From SIG299 sp051880375 (GTDB lineage: Bacteria; Bacillota; Clostridia; Lachnospirales; Lachnospiraceae): DNA of 61,311 bases. Location of the stretch: assembly GCA_051880375.1 (NCBI GenBank), contig JBJENV010000052.1:1-61311 (forward strand). The letters are read 5' to 3'. This document shows positions 35,719 through 42,971 of the stretch, in pieces (position 1 is the first letter of the stretch; every line of letters begins with the position of its first letter). The notes under the pieces are model-generated. The model was not told the origin of the DNA. It worked only from the letters and a program-made list of their open reading frames with translations, and made no database searches. The position numbers and the translations under genes are program-made.

Positions 35719-37122
35719 TTACTTCGTAAAATAGGAATCCAAATCAAAATATGGGTCCAGATATTCTCTCGTATTCAGGCACATTTCCCGAAACAGTTCC
35801 CGGGATTCCTCTATCGATAAGGAACTGCATAATGCCTGATTGGAAAATGCCTGGTATATCTTGTCCAAATTTCTTTCCTTGATTCCTTCGTAAGCAGTAT
35901 CAATATTGACACAGCTTCTGTAAACCAGATTGCAGACTCCCGAAGGAAGCGGCTTTGCAACAACAGGAGATGCCATATCATTAGAAAAAACGCAGTTCGT
36001 TTCTACCACGGAGCCGAGCGGCATCTGCGGCATCTGCCCTTTGTTCGGCATGTTGACATTGGATACCATGGTACCGAATCCAAGCAGTGCTTTCATCATT
36101 TCGACAGCCTCTTCGCCCGATTTCGTTACCTGAAATTCCTTTCTTCCTTCTGCCATCTCAATCGTTTCGGCAATCTTTTCCGCCTGATCCCGTTCTCTGT
36201 AATCCACCGTAGTCAGACCGAACTGCCACTGTTTCACGGTTTCCGGGTCCTTTAAATACCATTTATTCGGGAGAAATTCTGCCAGATGCCTGTCTCCGGC
36301 TGCCGCCAGCGCGCCATACTTTTTATAAAGGTCAAGCTTCACTTTATTACCGTATGCAAACGGGTCTGTCCGGAATGCGAAACGGTCCTCGCCCTCACGC
36401 TCATAGTAGCCCTCTTCACCAAACTTTTCATCAAACTCAGGGATTAATTCCAGCAAATCGATGTCCTGGTATTTTGCCTCGGTTATCCACGTAAAATGAT
36501 TGACGCCGCAGGCATCTGTTGTAATCTGACTTCTGTGAACGTGAATTCCCCTAAGTTCTTTTAACATGACAGTAAGCAGCTCCTGTGCATGAAACACTTC
36601 ATGACAGCAACCGAATGCCTTGATTTCCGGAAATACATCATATAAGGTTTTGACACAGATGCTCATCGGATTGGTCAGGTTGATGACCCATGCTTTCGGG
36701 CAGATTGCCTTAATTTTCCTTGCAAATTCTTCATAAATCGGTACGGTACGCATTGCGCGCAGAATTCCTCCCGGGCCTGCCGTATCTCCTACGGACTGAT
36801 AAATACCGTACTTTTCGGGAGCATGAACATCGCTTCTCATCTCCCTAAAGGTTCCCGGAAGAATGGAGAGAAGCACAAAGGTTGCCCCCGAAAGCGCATC
36901 CTCCAGCCTGTCGTACACCTTGTACTCAAATTTAGACTTTGTGTTCGGATTCTGATTGATACACGCACCGATTTTTGCATTTCTTTCGGCAGCTTCTTTA
37001 TCAATATCATACAATGCTATTTCACCGGAAAGTCCTTCCGCCACAGCCAGATCGGACATAAAGATTCTTGCCCAAAGCTTGGAACCGCCGCCGATATAGC
37101 AGATTTTAATTGTACGTTTCAT
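35719..37122 (-). CDS. GH4 glycosidase, probable alpha-galacturonidase (LplD type)
   Basis: 467 residues from ATG 37122 (GGAGG 9 nt upstream). Family 4 glycosidases use NAD+ and Mn2+ for a redox-elimination cleavage. The NAD-binding loop is ICYIGGGSKLW, the metal region NLTNPMSICVKTL and CCHEVFH (CHEV at 173-176), and NHFTW at about 208. The CHEV tetrad, in place of CHS or CHG types in other GH4 enzymes, is the published hallmark of the alpha-galacturonidase subgroup typified by LplD. It is intracellular, as there is no signal peptide. It precedes lplB/lplC/solute-binding genes, as lplD accompanies lplABC in Bacillus. Expected role: splitting imported galacturonides from pectin. Confidence 0.87.
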   Translation of the reverse strand: MKRTIKICYIGGGSKLWARIFMSDLAVAEGLSGEIALYDIDKEAAERNAKIGACINQNPNTKSKFEYKVYDRLEDALSGATFVLLSILPGTFREMRSDVHAPEKYGIYQSVGDTAGPGGILRAMRTVPIYEEFARKIKAICPKAWVINLTNPMSICVKTLYDVFPEIKAFGCCHEVFHAQELLTVMLKELRGIHVHRSQITTDACGVNHFTWITEAKYQDIDLLELIPEFDEKFGEEGYYEREGEDRFAFRTDPFAYGNKVKLDLYKKYGALAAAGDRHLAEFLPNKWYLKDPETVKQWQFGLTTVDYRERDQAEKIAETIEMAEGRKEFQVTKSGEEAVEMMKALLGFGTMVSNVNMPNKGQMPQMPLGSVVETNCVFSNDMASPVVAKPLPSGVCNLVYRSCVNIDTAYEGIKERNLDKIYQAFSNQALCSSLSIEESRELFREMCLNTREYLDPYFDLDSYFTK

Positions 37123-37159
37123 TTCCATATTCCTCCGTGTGTGTTTACCTGTTATGTCT

Positions 37160-37188
37160 ATTGTAAACGCTTTCATTTCACTTGTCCA
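37160..37188 (-). promoter_or_regulatory. GH4 promoter overlapped by a cre (CcpA) site
   Basis: On the minus strand TGGACA (37183-37188), 17 bp, TACAAT (37160-37165). TGAAAGCGTTTACA (37162-37175) fits the catabolite-responsive element pattern TGWAARCGYTWNCW at every position and covers the -10 box. Carbon-catabolite repression of the locus is expected; a LacI-family regulator could use a similar site. Confidence 0.82.
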
Positions 37189-37199
37189 TAGCTTTTAAG

Positions 37200-37228
37200 T
37201 AGACTTTTAAAAAAAGGAGCGCTATAAT
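37200..37228 (+). promoter_or_regulatory. Possible promoter of the MATE gene at 37279
   Basis: TAGACT (37200-37205), 17 bp, TATAAT (37223-37228). The same bases also form the start of a short open frame with a perfect ribosome binding site, so this call competes with the leader-peptide reading. Confidence 0.55.
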
Positions 37229-37274
37229 GAGACCTGAAAATTTTGCATTACAGAAATTAACGTACAGGAAGTGA
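37227..37274 (+). CDS. Possible 15-residue leader peptide before the MATE gene
   Basis: AAAAAGGAG, a 7-nt gap and ATG start a 15-codon frame (MRPENFALQKLTYRK) whose TGA stop overlaps the ribosome binding site region of the MATE gene, 4 nt before its ATG. That geometry suits translational coupling. Its ATG lies in the TATAAT just described, so both cannot be functional unless transcription starts further upstream. Confidence 0.3.
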   Translation: MRPENFALQKLTYRK

Positions 37275-37278
37275 AGAA

Positions 37279-38610
37279 ATGAGAGATATGACAAAAGGTT
37301 CCGCTCTGGAACATCTTTGGAAATATGCCCTGCCGTTACTACTCGGCAACTGGTTTCAAATGGGCTATAACGCAGTCGACTCCATTATTGTAGGAAGGTT
37401 TATCGGGAAGGATGCACTGGCAGCGGTCGGCATCGCCTCCCCTGTCATGAATCTGGTGATACTATCCATTACCGGACTGTGCCTCGGTGCCGGTGTGCTG
37501 ATGAGCGAATTTTTCGGAGCGAAGGACTTAAAGTCCCTGCATATACAGTTTTCCACCACACTCTTATCCGGAGCAGTCTTAAGTATTGTTGTTACACTGC
37601 TCGGCACGGTCTTTGTATATCCGGTACTAAGGCTGCTCGCCGTTCCCGGTGAAATACTGGACATCACCGCCACCTATGTGCGGATTACGTTCTTCGGAGC
37701 TCCGTTCACGTTTTTTTATAACGCATTATCAGCTGCGCTAAAAAGTGTCGGTGATGCCAAAACTCCGTTAAAGTTTCTCATGTTTGCGTCCATTTTAAAC
37801 GGTGTCCTTGACGTTATTTTTATCGGAGGACTGGGCTTCGGCATCATATGCAGTGCTACGACTACCGTCATCGCGGAAGCGGTATCGGCAATACTGGCAG
37901 CCGTATATCTGATTCGAAAAATTCCGGAGCTGTGCCCGGAAAAGGGCGAGTGGACCATTGACCGCAGGCTGCTAAAAAAAACGCTGCAGTACGGTGGTGT
38001 TACCGCACTGCAGCAATCGGTACAGCCCATCGGAAAGCTCCTGATTCAGGGCCAGATCAATGCTTTGGGAGTAGATGTCATTGCCGCCTATAATGCCGTC
38101 ACAAAGGTAGACGCCTTTGCGCTGGTACCCGGACAGAGTATCGCGCAGGCCATTACAACCTACATCGCACAGAACCGCGGTGCAAAAAAAGAGCAGCGCA
38201 TCCGGCACGGCTTTGCCGTCGGTATGGGACTTGAGGTCGGCTACTGGATATTCATCTGCTGTGTTACCATGCTGTTTAAAGTACCGATCATGTCCCTTTT
38301 TGTCACCGGAGAAGACGCCGGAAGCATCATCGTCATCGGAGTGCAGTATTTATCCCTGATGTCCGTCTTCTATTTATGGCCGGCAATGACAAACGGCGTA
38401 CAGGGCTTTTTCCGTGGCGTCGGCAGGTTAAAAATCACTCTGCTCGGAACTTTTATTCAGACAAGTGTCCGCGTTATTATGACCTATGTGCTCGCACCCG
38501 GCATGGGAATCCGGGGAATTGCCTTTGCCTGTGTTGCAGGCTGGAGTCTGATGCTTTTGGTTGAAGTACCTCTCTGTGTCAGACGCTTAAAACAGGTCAA
38601 AGAAAGCTGA
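37279..38610 (+). CDS. MATE-family exporter
   Basis: 443 residues, twelve helices. Opening GSALEHLWKYALPLLLGNWFQMGYNAVDSIIVGRFIGKDALAAVG is the canonical MATE start, and the second half repeats the pattern (YGGVTALQQSVQPIGKLLIQGQIN). It is diverged from the other MATE gene at 12964. It faces away from the GH4 gene across a 156-bp divergent control region and ends 1 nt before the convergent proS stop codon. Its substrate is unknown; there is no evidence that it belongs to the galacturonide system. Confidence 0.9.
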   Translation: MRDMTKGSALEHLWKYALPLLLGNWFQMGYNAVDSIIVGRFIGKDALAAVGIASPVMNLVILSITGLCLGAGVLMSEFFGAKDLKSLHIQFSTTLLSGAVLSIVVTLLGTVFVYPVLRLLAVPGEILDITATYVRITFFGAPFTFFYNALSAALKSVGDAKTPLKFLMFASILNGVLDVIFIGGLGFGIICSATTTVIAEAVSAILAAVYLIRKIPELCPEKGEWTIDRRLLKKTLQYGGVTALQQSVQPIGKLLIQGQINALGVDVIAAYNAVTKVDAFALVPGQSIAQAITTYIAQNRGAKKEQRIRHGFAVGMGLEVGYWIFICCVTMLFKVPIMSLFVTGEDAGSIIVIGVQYLSLMSVFYLWPAMTNGVQGFFRGVGRLKITLLGTFIQTSVRVIMTYVLAPGMGIRGIAFACVAGWSLMLLVEVPLCVRRLKQVKES

Positions 38611-38611
38611 A

Positions 38612-40045
38612 TTAATATGCTTTGCCCCAGTACACAAGCTTCTTTGCAGGCTTTCCGCAGCAGACGCAGGTTTCTGCGATTCTTTCCTGTGCAAACGGCA
38701 TGCAGCGGGAGGTGACTCCGGCAGTTTCCTTTAAGCTGTCCTCACAGGCACGGTCGCCGCACCACATGGCGCGGATAAAGCCCGGCTTGTTGGCTGCGAT
38801 ATCCGCCATCTCTTCCGCATTGTGTGCATCGTAGGTATGCGCATCGCGGTGTGCTCTTGCACGCTCTAGCATTTGCTTCTGGATGGTGTCAAGCAGCTTC
38901 GGAATCTCGGTTTCAAGAGCATCTAAAGCAATCGTCATCTTTTCACCGGTATCACGTCTTGCTACCTGTGCAACTCCGGCTTCGATGTCCTTCGGTCCGA
39001 TTTCAATACGAACCGGAACACCGCGCATTTCATGCTCTGCAAACTTCCAGCCCGGACTTCTGTCGGAATCATCCACCTTCACGCGGCAGCCGCCAAGCTT
39101 TTCACGAATCTTATCTGCCGTTTCCAGAACGCCCTCTGTCTGCTGGCGGATTGGAATAATGACCACCTGCGTCGGAGCAATCGCCGGCGGAAGTACAAGA
39201 CCGTTATTATCACCATGAACCATGATAACCGCGCCAATCAGACGGGTTGTCATACCCCACGAGGTCTGATGCACATACTGCAGCTTGTTTTCCTTATCGG
39301 TATACTGAATGCCAAATGCACGAGCAAAGCCGTCACCGAAGTTGTGGCTCGTACCGGACTGCAGCGCCTTGCCGTCGTGCATGAGTGCTTCAATTGTGTA
39401 GGTATCCTTTGCACCCGCAAACTTTTCTTTTTCCGTCTTCTGTCCGCGCACCATCGGAATCGCAAGAATTTCCTCGCAGAAGTCCGCATACAGATTTAAC
39501 ATCTGAATGGTTCTTTCCTCTGCTTCTTCTGCGGTTGCATGTGCAGTGTGTCCCTCCTGCCATAAAAACTCCATGGAACGAAGGAACGGTCTCGTCGTCT
39601 TTTCCCAGCGGACAACCGAACACCACTGGTTATATACCTTTGGTAAATCTCTGTGAGACTCGATGATTCTCGAATAAAAATCGCAGAACAGTGTCTCGGA
39701 GGTCGGTCTGACACACAGTCTCTCCTGCAGCTTTTCTCCGCCGCCGTGCGTTACCCACGCCACCTCCGGCGCAAAGCCTTCCACATGGTCCTTTTCCTTA
39801 TTTAACAGACTTTCCGGAATGAACATCGGCATATAAACATTTTCCACACCGACCTTCTTAAAACGGGAATCCAGCTCCTTCTGAATCAGTTCCCAGATGG
39901 CATAGCCTGCCGGGCGGATAATCATGCATCCCTTGATACCGGAATACTCCACTAACTCTGCCTTCTTCACAATGTCGGTATACCACTGTGCGAAGTCCAC
40001 ATCCATTGAGGTAATTGCCTCTACCTGTTTCTTTTCCTTTGCCAT
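38612..40045 (-). CDS. proS: Prolyl-tRNA synthetase, archaeal/eukaryote-like short form
   Basis: Charges tRNA-Pro. 477 residues, without the editing insertion of the long bacterial form. Class II motif 2 in WCSVVRWEKTTRPFLRSMEFLWQEGHT and the motif 1 region GYAIWELIQKELDSRF are intact, and an anticodon-binding domain with the C-terminal extension characteristic of this type (zinc-binding-like Cys in MWCGDRACE and TCVCCGK) is present. It is preceded by a T-box leader and its own promoter, so it is induced by uncharged tRNA-Pro. Convergent with the MATE gene. Confidence 0.95.
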   Translation of the reverse strand: MAKEKKQVEAITSMDVDFAQWYTDIVKKAELVEYSGIKGCMIIRPAGYAIWELIQKELDSRFKKVGVENVYMPMFIPESLLNKEKDHVEGFAPEVAWVTHGGGEKLQERLCVRPTSETLFCDFYSRIIESHRDLPKVYNQWCSVVRWEKTTRPFLRSMEFLWQEGHTAHATAEEAEERTIQMLNLYADFCEEILAIPMVRGQKTEKEKFAGAKDTYTIEALMHDGKALQSGTSHNFGDGFARAFGIQYTDKENKLQYVHQTSWGMTTRLIGAVIMVHGDNNGLVLPPAIAPTQVVIIPIRQQTEGVLETADKIREKLGGCRVKVDDSDRSPGWKFAEHEMRGVPVRIEIGPKDIEAGVAQVARRDTGEKMTIALDALETEIPKLLDTIQKQMLERARAHRDAHTYDAHNAEEMADIAANKPGFIRAMWCGDRACEDSLKETAGVTSRCMPFAQERIAETCVCCGKPAKKLVYWGKAY

Positions 40046-40082
40046 TTTCCTGCTCTCCTTTACTTCACGATGTTTTGCGCAT

Positions 40083-40334
40083 ACAAAAAGGCCCCTTTTG
40101 TATGCCCTAAAAGCTACAAAAGGGACCGATCGTTCGGCGGTACCACCCTAATTAACCGGCTGCCAGAAAGCCGGCTCTCTCTTTCCGTCTTTATCGCAGA
40201 TCTGCGCTGCACTTTCATGCAGGGCTCCAAGGCAGGTTCCAAACTCTGTTGTGGGAAGCTTACACCGGCCGCTTCCTCTCTGAACACGTAAGACTTTGTA
40301 CTATCCCTTTTCCACGCCACGTTCTTATGTTTTT
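40083..40334 (-). ncRNA. T-box riboswitch controlling proS
   Basis: On the minus strand the conserved T-box AATTAGGGTGGTACCGC (40135-40151) pairs with uncharged tRNA ends. It is followed by the terminator stem GTCCCTTTTGTA / TACAAAAGGGGCC and TTTTT (40083-40125). Upstream, stem I carries AGTA in GGGATAGTAC and, on the 3' side, GGAACCTGCC; CCT after GGAA is the candidate proline specifier codon. About 250 nt. Uncharged tRNA-Pro should favour the antiterminator. Confidence 0.94.
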
Positions 40335-40363
40335 CTATTTTATGCCGCAGCCATGGATTTGTC
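40335..40363 (-). promoter_or_regulatory. proS promoter
   Basis: On the minus strand TTGACA (40358-40363), 17 bp, TAAAAT (40335-40340). The -35 box begins 5 bp after the stop codon of the LtaS-like gene, which has no terminator of its own here. Confidence 0.85.
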
Positions 40364-40368
40364 AAGTA

Positions 40369-42519
40369 CTACTCCATCATAAACGGTGCCGTTTCGCTTA
40401 ACACAATTTCATCGCTTCCCTGCTGGCGTACCGTCACCGCAAAGGCACCATCCGGCACCTCGGTCGTGGCAAGCAGGTTTTCATTTAAGAAAATCGTTTC
40501 CACAGGCTCACTGTCTATGGCAATCGTACTCCATTCGGTAAAGCCTTCGCCCTGCACATAGGCAATGGTCTGCCCCTCTTCTGTGACACTCTGCTTTAAG
40601 AAGACATCCGTAATGAAAACCGGCCCGATTCCCATGAAAAGCTCGGTCGGTTCATAAGGATTTACTCCGTGATAAACCTCCATATCGCCGTACAGCATAT
40701 CATAAATCAGCACCTCCATGTTTTCCAGATAGGTTTCCTTTCCCTGCTCGGACTGGTGGTACTTTGTCATAATTCCGTTGTCAATCCCTAGTCTTCCAAG
40801 CACATAGGCAGGAAGCTGGTACGCTTCCATATCTTTCTCTTCCGGCTCCATGGCGAAATTGCTCCAGATAACATATTCCGTCTGATACAGGCTCCCGTTC
40901 TTTAACAGCTCCTCCGTCAGTCCGATGCCCGGCAGATGGTCACCGTAGAGTACAAGCACCACATCCTCCGGATAAGCCGCCAGAGATAAGACCAGTTCAC
41001 GTAAAAACTCATCCATCTCATGCAGCTGGTTTACATAATACAAAAACGGATAATACTTTTCCGAAAGCTCCTCCGGCAGCTTGACATCGATTTTCGGGTG
41101 ATCCAGTACCGGCTCCTCCGGATAGGCACCGTGCCCCTGCACGGAAATCGTATAGATATAGTCCTTTTCCTCGGTCAGCTTCATGATGCTCATGATTTCC
41201 CCGACTAAAATTTTATCCTTTGCCCAGTCAAGCGGCGTCAGTTCCACCTTCTGCATATATTCGATTGAATCAAACCGGTCAAACCCAAGATTGGAAAATA
41301 CCTCGTTGCGCCCGTAAAAGGTTCCGTCGTTGTTGTGTATCGCACTTGCCGAAAAACCGAGCTCCTTCAGATTATAAGCCACACTTTCACAGGTTCTGGA
41401 CTTCAAAATCGTCTTATACGGATATTCTCCCGGACCGAAAAAGTCCAGATTCATCCCGGTTATCAGCTCAAATTCTGTGTTTGCCGTCCCTGCACCGACC
41501 GAAGGTACCGACAAAAAGCCACTGCTGAAGTTTTCCTTTAAATAAGTAAAGTACGGAACCGGGTCTTCGGTGTAGGAACTGTTTTCCACCAGTTTCGGGT
41601 CAAAAAACGACTCCAGCTGCAAAAACAAAATATTCGGATACGGATTGTCTTTCGCAGCAAGCACCTTTTCCCCGTCGGAATCCGTCTCCGGCACTCCTTC
41701 CCCGGATGTGTCCGGTTCCTCAGCCTCTTTCACGGTTTCCTCCGGCTCCGGGTCTATCTTCACAGAAAGCTCTCCCGAAGGTAGCTGTGTAACCTCACCG
41801 TTTTCCAGACCTATGCCCTCTATAATCACCGTAATCTGCTCCGGAGAATAATCCTCCGGCTTTGCAACACCGGTATTCAAAAGACTGTTCATAAAGCAGT
41901 ACGGCAGTCCGTTTTCATGAAAGGCGTTGGCCAGATTGCCGAAGTTCCGGTCCAGAAGCTTTGTTGCCAGTCCGAGTTGCGTAAGCAGAAGGCAGGAACC
42001 GAGCAATGCCGCGCAAAACGGAACCCGGAGCAGATATTGTATCTTTCCTTCTTCCTTTTTACTGTACTTCCAAAGGTAGACGCAAAGTGCCAGCACCGCG
42101 ACAACCGCAATGCCAATCAAAACCATCTGAAACGGCGTCAGATAGCGGTTCATAATCCGAAGTGCACTCTGAACCAGCAGCAAATCCACTGCCGTAAACG
42201 GCGTTGTACGAAACGAAAGCAGCACCATATCGGTTACACCGATTGCCGCCCACAAAAACAGCACTACACTACAGACAAAAATTCTTCGCCGGAACAGCAG
42301 ACAGACCGATGCTGTAGCCGCAATCAGAAACACATTATAAAAGAAGACAAACGGGTCTCTGATAAAGTAAAGCAGCAGACCTCCGATTGACTGTCTGGAA
42401 CAAAGCTCCACAAACACATAACAGAAGATTGACGGCACAAAGCAGCTTTTGAAAAACAGCTGCAACAGTTCCTTACTTTTTTCCACGATTGGTTTGATTC
42501 CTTCAAAAACCGCTTTCAT
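40369..42519 (-). CDS. LtaS-like phosphoglycerol transferase with C-terminal TIG-like domain
   Basis: 716 residues from ATG 42519. Five or six N-terminal helices (to about residue 180), a Glu/Pro-rich linker, then an extracellular sulfatase-fold domain: metal-binding LQLESFFDP, nucleophile Thr in GAGTANTEFELITGMN, ISVQGHGAYP and VLYGDHLPG. This is the enzyme type that polymerises glycerol-phosphate onto lipoteichoic acid or related glycolipids. After the catalytic part, the last 90 residues (from about YEPTELFMG) look like an IPT/TIG immunoglobulin-like fold, unusual for LtaS. The start is uncertain, as the GGGAG motif is 12 nt upstream. The frame extends 23 codons further, but that part spans the promoter. 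Confidence 0.88.
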   Translation of the reverse strand: MKAVFEGIKPIVEKSKELLQLFFKSCFVPSIFCYVFVELCSRQSIGGLLLYFIRDPFVFFYNVFLIAATASVCLLFRRRIFVCSVVLFLWAAIGVTDMVLLSFRTTPFTAVDLLLVQSALRIMNRYLTPFQMVLIGIAVVAVLALCVYLWKYSKKEEGKIQYLLRVPFCAALLGSCLLLTQLGLATKLLDRNFGNLANAFHENGLPYCFMNSLLNTGVAKPEDYSPEQITVIIEGIGLENGEVTQLPSGELSVKIDPEPEETVKEAEEPDTSGEGVPETDSDGEKVLAAKDNPYPNILFLQLESFFDPKLVENSSYTEDPVPYFTYLKENFSSGFLSVPSVGAGTANTEFELITGMNLDFFGPGEYPYKTILKSRTCESVAYNLKELGFSASAIHNNDGTFYGRNEVFSNLGFDRFDSIEYMQKVELTPLDWAKDKILVGEIMSIMKLTEEKDYIYTISVQGHGAYPEEPVLDHPKIDVKLPEELSEKYYPFLYYVNQLHEMDEFLRELVLSLAAYPEDVVLVLYGDHLPGIGLTEELLKNGSLYQTEYVIWSNFAMEPEEKDMEAYQLPAYVLGRLGIDNGIMTKYHQSEQGKETYLENMEVLIYDMLYGDMEVYHGVNPYEPTELFMGIGPVFITDVFLKQSVTEEGQTIAYVQGEGFTEWSTIAIDSEPVETIFLNENLLATTEVPDGAFAVTVRQQGSDEIVLSETAPFMME

Positions 42520-42559
42520 TTCTATCTTTTGCTCCCTTAAATTTTTAAAATTATCGCTT

Positions 42560-42588
42560 ATTTTATCATAATTTTGCCAAAACCGCAA
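42560..42588 (-). promoter_or_regulatory. Likely promoter of the LtaS-like gene
   Basis: On the minus strand TTGCGG (42583-42588), 17 bp, TAAAAT (42560-42565). The -35 box is weak. Confidence 0.5.
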
Positions 42589-42615
42589 TGTTTGTTGCTC
42601 AAGATAATTTTTTCA

Positions 42616-42643
42616 TTGACAAATGCATATACTATGTTATAAT
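42616..42643 (+). promoter_or_regulatory. Promoter of the HMA/metal-ATPase genes
   Basis: TTGACA (42616-42621), 16 bp, TATAAT (42638-42643). It is followed at once by the inverted repeat at 42650-42675. Confidence 0.88.
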
Positions 42644-42649
42644 GTATTT

Positions 42650-42675
42650 AACAATTAAGCAATCATTTAATTGTT
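42650..42675 (+). promoter_or_regulatory. Inverted repeat, probable ArsR-family operator
   Basis: AACAATTAA (42650-42658), 8-bp spacer, TTAATTGTT (42667-42675), perfect arms, immediately downstream of the -10 box and covering the transcription start. AT-rich inverted repeats in this position are typical of metal-responsive ArsR/SmtB repressors; the candidate repressor is the ArsR protein at 44850. Confidence 0.65.
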
Positions 42676-42723
42676 TTGATAAAAAACAGGTTTCCCTCTT
42701 GTGGGTTACGGAAAGGCATGGTA

Positions 42724-42951
42724 ATGATGATGAAAAAGATTTTTATTCTGGAAGAACTGGATTGCGCACACTGCGCAGGCAAAATTGAGGCAGAGGTAAA
42801 AGAAGCTGCGGGTGTCCTCTCCGCAAGCTTAAACTTTATGGCGCAGAAGCTTGTCGTTGAAGCTGAAGACAGCATCGCGGGCAACATTGAAGAAACCGTA
42901 AGAAAAATCGTAAAGAAGTATGAACCGGATGTTACTGTTATCGCAAAATAA
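42724..42951 (+). CDS. Free-standing heavy-metal-associated (HMA) domain protein
   Basis: 75 residues, one ferredoxin-like HMA fold with the metal site LDCAHCAGKIE (the GM of the usual GMxCxxC is LD). It is the detached N-terminal metal-binding domain of the ATPase encoded 20 nt downstream, which lacks one. Four possible in-frame ATGs cluster at 42718-42730; the one at 42724 has AAAGG 7 nt upstream. It may deliver Zn or Cd to the pump or buffer it in the cytoplasm. Confidence 0.85.
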   Translation: MMMKKIFILEELDCAHCAGKIEAEVKEAAGVLSASLNFMAQKLVVEAEDSIAGNIEETVRKIVKKYEPDVTVIAK

Positions 42952-42971
42952 CGCATAAGCCCCGGAAAGGT

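Noticed and set aside
42520..42588. N-terminal extension of the LtaS-like protein
   Set aside because: The extra 23 codons overlap the likely promoter and precede the ribosome binding site.
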